This document shows, piece by piece, positions 15,187-20,821 of a stretch of DNA of 20,821 nt. Both the position numbers and the translations under genes were made by a program. A model generated the notes under the pieces. It did no database searches. It saw nothing but the letters and a program-made list of their open reading frames with translations, and was not told where the DNA came from. The DNA is from Clostridia bacterium. Its GTDB lineage: Bacteria > Bacillota > Clostridia > Christensenellales > UBA1242. The stretch is from contig JAFULP010000105.1 of NCBI GenBank assembly GCA_017473285.1, positions 1-20,821 of the forward strand, written 5' to 3'. How positions within the stretch are numbered: the first letter of the stretch is position 1; each line of letters begins with the position of its first letter.

Positions 15187-15200
15187 CAGAATGGTATAAT
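15172..15200 (+). promoter_or_regulatory. Perfect-consensus promoter facing the frameshifted repressor gene
   Basis: TTGACA (15172-15177), exactly 17 bases, TATAAT (15195-15200), plus TG in the extended -10 register (15192-15193). This is the best promoter in the window. Its spacer and the first base of its -10 are covered by an 18-bp repeat, and a second copy lies just after the start site, the layout of a repressed promoter. Confidence 0.85.
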
Positions 15201-15220
15201 TGTTGCGTAAACGGAATGGT
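15178..15220 (+). repeat. Two 18-bp direct repeats, operator candidates
   Basis: TTGCGTAAACAGAATGGT (15178-15195) and TTGCGTAAACGGAATGGT (15203-15220) differ at one base and are spaced 25 bases start to start. They lie in the intergenic region between repressor B and the broken repressor. One overlaps the plus promoter spacer and the minus -35; the other lies in the first transcribed bases of the plus message. Confidence 0.85.
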
Positions 15221-15229
15221 GGTAAAAGT

Positions 15230-15429
15230 ATGAAAAATTTTGGAATTAGATTAAAAAAAAGTTAAGAAAAGATAAGGGTTTGACCATTGAAGAATTGGCA
15301 AAAGAATTGAATTTGACTGTGTGGAGTGTGGATTTATGGGAAAGGAGTAAGCGGGCGCTAAGTTTGGAAAATTTGATAAGATTGGCGCAATATTTTAATG
15401 TAAGTATTGATTATTTGGTAGGGTTATAA
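15230..15429 (+). pseudogene. Frameshifted small XRE-family repressor C
   Basis: The ATG at 15230 opens MKNFGIRLKKS and stops at once. One frame over, the rest of an XRE domain reads on without a break: LRKDKGLTIEELAKEL, VWSVDLWERSKRALS, then AQYFNVSIDYLVGL, stopping at 15429. The break falls in a run of eight A (15253-15260). Six A would give FGIRLKKLRKDKGL, which aligns without gaps to repressors A and B; nine would also restore the frame. It is therefore a recent pseudogene, a phase-variable gene, or one read by polymerase slippage on the A-run. A weak GGTGG serves as ribosome binding site. Its stop is six bases from the stop of the convergent Crp/Fnr gene, with no terminator between. Confidence 0.85.
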
Positions 15430-15435
15430 ATATTA

Positions 15436-16092
15436 TTACTTTAGCATAAAATGGTTTTTGTTAAAGTCTAGTACGCCTTGCTTTTTTAGTTTGCTTAGTT
15501 CAAAACTTAGGGCGCTACGGTCAACGGATAGATAGTCGGCAAGTTCTTGGCGATTAAAAGGGATATCAAAGTAGCGAGAGTTGGTTTGCTTGCTAACAAA
15601 TTGCAAGTATGCCAACACCTTGTCCTTAGTAGAAGGCTTGGTGATGTGGTTAAATTTTTGCATAAGTTCAATATTTTTGTGCGAAATGATTTTAACTAGA
15701 TTATTTTGTAATTGAGTGTGCCTTGGGCATAAATTTTCACAAGGTTGCACCACCTTATACTTATTCATGGTCAACACTTGAGTATCTTCAATTGCTATTA
15801 ATGTATATTGAGCAAGGGTGGAGTTAGTAAACGCCTCTTCGATGCCCACGGCGTCACCAGTGTAGTAATCGGCAAGGATAGAATTGCCACCATAATAATC
15901 GTTGATGACCGTTCGAAGATGCCCGTCCAGCACTAAAACAATGCTTTCAAATGGCTCGCCTTCGTCAATTAGAACTTCGCCCTTTTTGATGTTTAAAACA
16001 CGGGTTTTGAAGCAAAAATGGAGCGCTTTGATGTCGGCATCGCTAATGTTGTCAAAGATTTTTGATTTTTTCATTTTATTTAAAATTTCCAT
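15436..16092 (-). CDS. Crp/Fnr-family transcriptional regulator (218 aa)
   Basis: A cyclic-nucleotide-binding-like beta-roll (about residues 10-115) is followed by a dimer helix and a C-terminal Crp-type winged helix (about 150-215: IPFNRQELADYLSVDRSALSFELSKLKKQG). The effector pocket lacks the Arg-Ser of cAMP-binding Crp (GDAVGIEEAF), so cAMP is unlikely. C118 and C122 (PCENLCPRH) could take part in redox sensing, but there is no FNR four-cysteine set. Relatives I recall have SALSRELS in the recognition helix; here the Arg is Phe197. The frame opens at a TTG at 16104, but the ATG at 16092 has GGAGA five bases upstream and is preferred. It is divergent from nrdD with its own promoter, so control of nrdDG is plausible but unproven. 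Confidence 0.87.
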   Translation of the reverse strand: MEILNKMKKSKIFDNISDADIKALHFCFKTRVLNIKKGEVLIDEGEPFESIVLVLDGHLRTVINDYYGGNSILADYYTGDAVGIEEAFTNSTLAQYTLIAIEDTQVLTMNKYKVVQPCENLCPRHTQLQNNLVKIISHKNIELMQKFNHITKPSTKDKVLAYLQFVSKQTNSRYFDIPFNRQELADYLSVDRSALSFELSKLKKQGVLDFNKNHFMLK

Positions 16093-16105
16093 AAAAATCT
16101 CCAAT

Positions 16106-16134
16106 TTGGTTGGAAAAACAACGCAATTTATACA
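16106..16134 (+). promoter_or_regulatory. Possible promoter of nrdDG
   Basis: TTGGTT (16106-16111), a 17-base spacer and TATACA (16129-16134). A better -10, TATAAT at 16145-16150, has no recognisable -35 and may need an activator. Downstream lies a 10-bp palindrome CAAAATTTTG (16175-16184) and an inverted pair GTCAA (16162-16166) / TTGAC (16182-16186). Confidence 0.35.
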
Positions 16135-16137
16135 AAT

Positions 16138-16166
16138 AATATACTATAATGGTTGCGGAAAGTCAA
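16138..16166 (-). promoter_or_regulatory. Promoter of the Crp/Fnr-family gene
   Basis: On the minus strand TTGACT (16166-16161), a 17-base spacer and TATATT (16143-16138). The leader is about 38 bases. It overlaps the likely nrdD promoter region on the other strand. Confidence 0.65.
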
Positions 16167-16202
16167 GATTTGGACAAAATTTTGACATAAAAAGGAGAAA
16201 GT

Positions 16203-18380
16203 ATGAGAATTATTAAGCGTAGTGGGCAAGAGGTTCAATTTGATAGCGAAAAAATTAAGCACGCTATCGTAAAAGCAAACTTATCGGTTGAAGAGATGAG
16301 TAAGCGTTTAACCGAAGGGCAAATCGATGCAATCGTTAGTGGGGTTGTAAGTGATTGTGAAAATATAGGTAGAGCGGTGCACGTGGAAGAGGTGCAAGAC
16401 CTTGTGGAGCATCAAATAATGAAGGAAGCCGCTTTTGAAGTGGCTAAAAATTATATAACTTATCGTTATAAGCGTGCTTTGATTAGGAAGGCAAATAGCA
16501 CGGACCAACAAATTTTGTCGTTGATTGAGGTTAACAACGAGGAAGTTAAACAAGAAAATTCAAATAAGAACCCAACTGTAAATAGCGTTCAGCGTGACTA
16601 TATGGCGGGTGAAGTAAGTAAGGATATTACTAAAAGATTTTTGCTACCAGCCGACATTGTGGAAGCGCACGAGCAAGGCATAATACACTTTCACGATATG
16701 GACTATTTTGCACAACATATGCACAATTGTTGCTTGGTAAACTTGGAAGACATGCTACAAAATGGCACAGTGATTAGCGGAACAAGGATTGATAAACCAA
16801 ATTCATTTTCAACCGCTTGTAATATTGCTACGCAAATTGTGGCGCAAGTGGCTAGTTCGCAATATGGCGGTCAAAGTATCAGTATTGCACACCTAGCACC
16901 ATTTGTGGATGTTAGTAGGCAAAAAATTAAAGCCCAAGTGCGTGAAGAACTAATGGAAGCGTGTGGTAAGGTGGATGAGGCACTATTAAATAAGATTGTG
17001 GAAAAGCGTCTTGATAAGGAAATTCAAAACGGGGTGCAAACTATTCAATACCAAGTGGTTACACTAATGACCACAAACGGTCAAGCGCCATTTATTACTG
17101 AATTTTTGTATCTAAACGAAGCCAAGAGCGAGCAAGAGCGTGCGGATATTGCCAAACTGATTGAAGAAACATTAAAGCAACGCTACAAGGGCATTAAAAA
17201 TGAAGAAGGAATATATATTACTCCTGCTTTCCCTAAACTTATTTATGTGCTTGAAGAAGATAATGTCCACAAGGATAGCAAGTACTATTATCTAACCGAA
17301 TTGGCGGCAAAATGTACTGCTAAGCGTATGGTGCCAGACTATATTTCGGAAAAGAAGATGTTGGAACTAAAGGTGGACAAAAACGGCAATGGAAATTGCT
17401 ATGCTTGTATGGGATGCCGAAGTTTCCTAACACCTTATGTAGATGAGCAAGGCAAGCCAAAGTATTATGGCAGATTTAATCAAGGCGTGGTAACGGTTAA
17501 CTTGATAGATATTGCTCTTTCGGCTGAAAAGGATATGAGTAAATTTTGGCAAATATTTGATGAGCGTATGGAGTTGTGTCATAGAGCATTGCAATGCCGT
17601 CACGAACGCTTGACGGGAACAATCACTGATGTTGCACCAATATTGTGGCAACATGGGGCATTGGCAAGATTGAAACATGGTGAAACTATCGATAGTTTGT
17701 TACATGGCGGGTATTCAACAATATCACTAGGTTATGCAGGCTTGTGGGAAACTGTATATGCATTGATTGGCAAAAAGTTGACCGAACCAGAAGGTAAAGC
17801 ATTGGGTCTTGAAATTATGAAAAAACTTAATGAATACACCAAAAAATGGAAAGCGGACGAAAATATCGACTATTCATTGTATGGCACACCGCTTGAGAGT
17901 ACAACTTACAAATTTGCAAAAACATTGCAAAAGCGTTTTGGTATAATTGAAGGCGTAAGCGATAAAAATTACGTAACTAATTCATATCACGTACACGTTA
18001 CTGAACCTATTGATGCGTTTAGCAAACTTGCATTTGAAAGCGAATTTCAAGCATTAAGCCCAGGTGGAGCAATTAGTTATGTGGAAGTGCCTAATATGCA
18101 AAATAATATTGAAGCGGTGCTACAAGTAATGAAATTTATATACGACAACATTATGTATGCCGAACTTAATACAAAAAGCGACTATTGCCACGTGTGTAGT
18201 TATGATGGGGAAATTCAAATTGTAGAAGATGACGGCAAATTGGTGTGGGAATGCCCACATTGCAAAAATCGTGACCAAACCAAGATGAATGTTGCAAGGC
18301 GTACTTGTGGATATATCGGCTCACAATTCTGGAACCAAGGCAGAACTCAAGAAATAAGGGATAGGGTTTTACACTTATAA
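16203..18380 (+). CDS. nrdD: Anaerobic (class III) ribonucleoside-triphosphate reductase
   Basis: NrdD reduces ribonucleoside triphosphates to dNTPs without oxygen, using a glycyl radical installed by NrdG. Residues 1-90 are an ATP-cone (MRIIKRSGQEVQFDSEKI) for allosteric control. The central barrel carries the active-site cysteines, for example NCC at 175-177 and the cluster C399, C402, C405 before RSFL. A zinc site is formed by C662-x2-C665 and C684-x2-C687. The glycyl radical site is RTCGYIGS with Gly703. The length of 725 fits the family. AAAGGAG precedes the ATG. The stop overlaps the nrdG start (TAATG), so expression is coupled. The enzyme implies an anaerobic life style. Confidence 0.97.
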   Translation: MRIIKRSGQEVQFDSEKIKHAIVKANLSVEEMSKRLTEGQIDAIVSGVVSDCENIGRAVHVEEVQDLVEHQIMKEAAFEVAKNYITYRYKRALIRKANSTDQQILSLIEVNNEEVKQENSNKNPTVNSVQRDYMAGEVSKDITKRFLLPADIVEAHEQGIIHFHDMDYFAQHMHNCCLVNLEDMLQNGTVISGTRIDKPNSFSTACNIATQIVAQVASSQYGGQSISIAHLAPFVDVSRQKIKAQVREELMEACGKVDEALLNKIVEKRLDKEIQNGVQTIQYQVVTLMTTNGQAPFITEFLYLNEAKSEQERADIAKLIEETLKQRYKGIKNEEGIYITPAFPKLIYVLEEDNVHKDSKYYYLTELAAKCTAKRMVPDYISEKKMLELKVDKNGNGNCYACMGCRSFLTPYVDEQGKPKYYGRFNQGVVTVNLIDIALSAEKDMSKFWQIFDERMELCHRALQCRHERLTGTITDVAPILWQHGALARLKHGETIDSLLHGGYSTISLGYAGLWETVYALIGKKLTEPEGKALGLEIMKKLNEYTKKWKADENIDYSLYGTPLESTTYKFAKTLQKRFGIIEGVSDKNYVTNSYHVHVTEPIDAFSKLAFESEFQALSPGGAISYVEVPNMQNNIEAVLQVMKFIYDNIMYAELNTKSDYCHVCSYDGEIQIVEDDGKLVWECPHCKNRDQTKMNVARRTCGYIGSQFWNQGRTQEIRDRVLHL

Positions 18381-18910
18381 TGCATTACGGAAATATTAAA
18401 CTTAATGATATTGCTAATGGCGAAGGAATAAGGGTATCGTTGTTCGTTTCGGGGTGCACCAATCATTGCAAGGAGTGCTTTAATCCAGAAACTTGGAATT
18501 TTGAATATGGCAAACCGTTTACTGCTGAAACCGAGCGATTTATATTAGACAACCTAAAGCCTGATTTTGTTAATGGGTTATCGTTGCTAGGTGGTGAACC
18601 GTTTGAACCTAAAAATCAACAAGTGCTACTTCCATTTGTAAAAAAAGTAAAGGAGCAATATCCAAACAAAACAATTTGGGCGTATTCGGGGTTTAGGTTG
18701 GATGATGAATTGCTTAGAGCGGGCGCTTACCCTAATTGCGAATGTACACTTGAACTGCTTAAAAATATTGACATTTTAGTTGATGGTAGATTTGATAGAG
18801 ATTTAAAAGATATTAGATTAAATTTTCGTGGCTCATCCAATCAGCGCATTATTAATGTTAAGGAAAGTTTAAATAGTGGTGAAATAATATTATCACCGTT
18901 AAATAATTAA
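18380..18910 (+). CDS. nrdG: Anaerobic ribonucleotide reductase activating protein
   Basis: A radical-SAM enzyme that uses a [4Fe-4S] cluster and S-adenosylmethionine to make the glycyl radical on NrdD. The cluster cysteines are C26-x3-C30-x2-C33 (GCTNHCKECF), the SAM-binding GGEP is at 71-74, and the N-terminal NDIANGEGIRVSLFVSG block is typical. The length of 176 is normal. The ATG at 18380 shares its A with the nrdD stop. It is the last gene of the operon; an AT-only spacer of 66 bases and a strong terminator follow. Confidence 0.97.
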   Translation: MHYGNIKLNDIANGEGIRVSLFVSGCTNHCKECFNPETWNFEYGKPFTAETERFILDNLKPDFVNGLSLLGGEPFEPKNQQVLLPFVKKVKEQYPNKTIWAYSGFRLDDELLRAGAYPNCECTLELLKNIDILVDGRFDRDLKDIRLNFRGSSNQRIINVKESLNSGEIILSPLNN

Positions 18911-18976
18911 TAAAATATAAAAAAATAAAAGTTAATTATAAAATATTTAAATTTTATAAAATTTAATAAAATGCTT

Positions 18977-19013
18977 AAAAATAGGAAATATTTGCGCAAT
19001 TTCCTATTTTTTT
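18977..19013 (+). terminator. Terminator of nrdDG
   Basis: A 13-bp perfect stem (18977-18989 with 18999-19011), 9-base loop ATTTGCGCA, and a T-run to 19013. Between 18911 and 18976, and from 19014 to about 19135, the DNA is almost pure A/T and shows no gene. Confidence 0.88.
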
Positions 19014-19142
19014 GTTTAAATTTAAAACTATTTTAAATTAAATTTATTTTTAATTTTAATATGAATTTTAATTGTTTAATTTTTAATAAAATTTATTTAT
19101 TTTTTATTGATTAATATTATAAACATAAATTATTTTGAGTGC

Positions 19143-19171
19143 TTGAGATTTTTAAATAATGGTGCTATAAT
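19143..19171 (+). promoter_or_regulatory. Promoter of the membrane protein/LtaS-like operon
   Basis: TTGAGA (19143-19148), exactly 17 bases, and a perfect TATAAT (19166-19171) with TG in the extended -10 register (19163-19164). The leader is very short; GAGG (19178-19181) lies seven bases before the ATG at 19189. Confidence 0.78.
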
Positions 19172-19188
19172 AATAAAGAGGATAAATT

Positions 19189-19863
19189 ATGACGATAGTA
19201 AAAGATAAAAGATGTATTAAATATTTTGTTTTGGCGGGCGTAATTTTATTGTGCCTATATTCAAATATTATAGCAGATTTATTTATACCAATTTTTGACG
19301 ACATTTATTACGGCAATTTGGTGGATATGTTTGTAGCCATCGTTAGCGCAATTATTTGGGGTGTTGAAATTGGTGTAATTATATTTGTATGCAAAAAGTT
19401 GGGTATTGAACTGTTTACGCCTAAGCAAGTTAAGGGTAAGGAGATGCAAACTTGGCAAGTGATTTTATTGTTTGTATTAACACTTTTGCCTATGTTAATC
19501 ATTAGTGCTTGCATCAACTGGAAGGTTAAGATTGTGTATGCCTTAGGTGTAAGGGTTACAACTGTAGGGTTAGTGTGCAATGTGTGTGAAATACTGGCTT
19601 ATGCGGTGCGTATGGTGTTGATGGTGATGTTTATTGCTTGTATTCAAAAAGGCTTTGAGATGATATTCAAAACCAAATATATAATACCTTACGGTGCAAT
19701 ATTTGCCTTTCTTACTTTTGGGCTTATTGACTTCTTTGCACTTGCAATGGATTTAAGGGCGTTTTATTTAATTGTAAGTTTTTTGTATGGAATTATATAT
19801 CTAGTGGCAGACAAAATGTTTAGCACTACTTGGATTTTATGCTACTTGATATATTTGTTGTAG
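19189..19863 (+). CDS. Hypothetical multi-helix membrane protein (224 aa)
   Basis: About six transmembrane helices (near residues 10-36, 46-70, 88-110, 124-150, 163-186 and 190-222). The last third (YGAIFAFLTFGLIDFF, then FLYGIIYLVADKMFSTTWILCYLIYLL) recalls the C-terminal helices of CPBP-type membrane proteases, but the catalytic Glu-Glu and His residues are not evident, so I leave it unassigned. The gene stops at TAG, and the LtaS-like gene begins eight bases later, so the two form an operon and may act together at the membrane. Confidence 0.72.
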   Translation: MTIVKDKRCIKYFVLAGVILLCLYSNIIADLFIPIFDDIYYGNLVDMFVAIVSAIIWGVEIGVIIFVCKKLGIELFTPKQVKGKEMQTWQVILLFVLTLLPMLIISACINWKVKIVYALGVRVTTVGLVCNVCEILAYAVRMVLMVMFIACIQKGFEMIFKTKYIIPYGAIFAFLTFGLIDFFALAMDLRAFYLIVSFLYGIIYLVADKMFSTTWILCYLIYLL

Positions 19864-19870
19864 GTGGAGT

Positions 19871-20821
19871 ATGAAAAAATTTTTTAAATCTAATAGTTTA
19901 GTATGGATATATTTTGGCTTGGCGCTATTAATCGAATTGGTGGCGGTTTTTGTGACCAGTGATAAATTTTATATTCGCATGCCATGGATATTTTTATTAG
20001 TGCAATTATTTATAGTTTTAATACTTTTATGTATTCCATCAAATAAGGCAAGGCATATTACATCGTCGTTACTATTAATATTCTTTATGATAGTTGACCT
20101 TGTGTTTATTGTTATTTTTGAAATGACTGAAACTATATTTGACTATGGTATGTTTAATTTGCGTAACGATGGTATGGCTATACTTGAATCTGTGCCAATC
20201 AACTTTACTTTCTTTGCGATATCGATGCTGGCAATAGCGCTTTACATCGTGTTTGGAGGTAGATATATCCGCCATGCCGAAACGCCAGTTAGCATCAAGT
20301 GGTATGCGATACCTAGTTTGGTTGCTGTGGTAGTTGGCTTGGGAGTTACATTGTATGTAAACAATAAGGACTTTGAGGCGGATGTGGAAGCCAAATTGTA
20401 TCGTAGCAGTGAAGCGTCCTATTGTGAATATGGTATTGTGGGCAACTTTTTAAATGAATTTGTAAAAGGAAGTTTCTTTAGCAATGTAAAACTTGGCGAT
20501 GAGCAAGAACTGGAAGACTTTATATATAGTGCGGATGATATTTACTCTACCAATTTTGAAACAACTGAGGAATATAATGTGGTAACCATATTGGTTGAGT
20601 CGCTTGAATGGCATGGCTTTGTGCAAGACTTTGAATTGTTTGTAAACGGGCATAATATTAACTATTCTAATTATACTGATGAGGATGGGCAACCATATAC
20701 TAGTGCTGAGCAAATTTTAAGGGAATTGTATCCAAATTTATATAACTTTTATGACAGCAGCATTGTTATGACCAACTTTTATTCTAGAGAAAAAACTGAT
20801 ATCTCCGAAAACATCAGTTTC
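19871..20821 (+). CDS. LtaS-like lipoteichoic acid synthase, 5' part (317 codons, runs off the window)
   Basis: The frame is open to the window edge. Five membrane helices (about residues 10-30, 38-56, 63-83, 110-130, 144-164) precede an extracellular alkaline-phosphatase/sulfatase domain, the LtaS layout. LtaS transfers glycerol phosphate from phosphatidylglycerol onto a lipid anchor outside the cell. VTILVESLEW (238-247) carries the metal-binding Glu243, and SREKTDISE (305-313) contains Thr309, the likely nucleophile. The Glu-Thr distance of 66 is longer than the 45 I recall for S. aureus LtaS, so there is an insertion between them. The ribosome binding site GGTGGAG is unusually close to the ATG and overlaps the previous stop. 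The remaining catalytic part lies beyond the window. The substrate may differ from glycerol phosphate. Confidence 0.85.
   Translation, partial: MKKFFKSNSLVWIYFGLALLIELVAVFVTSDKFYIRMPWIFLLVQLFIVLILLCIPSNKARHITSSLLLIFFMIVDLVFIVIFEMTETIFDYGMFNLRNDGMAILESVPINFTFFAISMLAIALYIVFGGRYIRHAETPVSIKWYAIPSLVAVVVGLGVTLYVNNKDFEADVEAKLYRSSEASYCEYGIVGNFLNEFVKGSFFSNVKLGDEQELEDFIYSADDIYSTNFETTEEYNVVTILVESLEWHGFVQDFELFVNGHNINYSNYTDEDGQPYTSAEQILRELYPNLYNFYDSSIVMTNFYSREKTDISENISF

Noticed and set aside
16105..16202. NrdR boxes upstream of nrdD
   Set aside because: No pair of NrdR-like 16-mers is present; only a short CAAAATTTTG palindrome is seen.
86..20821. Possible reassignment of TGA, because no intact gene in the window stops with TGA
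   Set aside because: Tryptophan is encoded by TGG, full-length conserved enzymes read without in-frame TGA, and strong AT bias explains the preference for TAA.

Overview
The window reads as a chromosomal segment of a low-GC, Gram-positive-type anaerobe, most likely an uncultured member of the Bacillota (Clostridia-like). The evidence is very AT-rich DNA, strong Shine-Dalgarno sequences, sigma-A type promoters, an oxygen-sensitive class III ribonucleotide reductase (NrdD/NrdG), a phosphoketolase and an LtaS-like lipoteichoic acid synthase. The standard code fits: tryptophan is TGG, and the intact genes stop at TAA or TAG. No tRNA, rRNA, transposase, phage structural gene or CRISPR array is visible.

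Layout. Positions 1-3550 hold small membrane and hypothetical genes: a two-helix membrane protein (minus), a six-helix membrane protein, a LOG-family protein with a long histone-H1-like lysine/alanine tail, and a zinc-ribbon protein. Positions 3588-6600 are a minus-strand operon of phosphoketolase followed by a translationally coupled DUF2975-like membrane protein. A minus-strand XRE-type regulator with four membrane helices (6726-7328) appears to be leaderless and faces a repeat-rich control region. Positions 7544-12196 form a plus-strand envelope/glycolipid cluster: PlsC-like acyltransferase, two GT8 glycosyltransferases, a second PlsC-like acyltransferase and a divergent membrane GT2 glycosyltransferase. 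The tex gene follows as a single unit with its own promoter and terminator.

Positions 14685-15429 are a small island of three 65-67-residue XRE repressors. Two are on the minus strand. The third, divergent, is broken by a poly-A frameshift but sits behind a perfect-consensus promoter carrying two 18-bp direct repeats. Next come a Crp/Fnr-type regulator (minus) divergent from nrdD-nrdG, and finally a membrane protein followed by an LtaS-like synthase that runs off the window end.

Functionally the window combines central metabolism (acetyl phosphate from sugar phosphates), anaerobic dNTP supply, RNA-associated housekeeping (Tex) and envelope building (acyltransferases, glycosyltransferases, LtaS-like). 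Most transcription units have a recognisable promoter and a factor-independent terminator. The most unusual items are the repressor island, the LOG protein with its basic tail, the GT2 enzyme with a degraded DXD motif, and the leaderless membrane-anchored XRE regulator.
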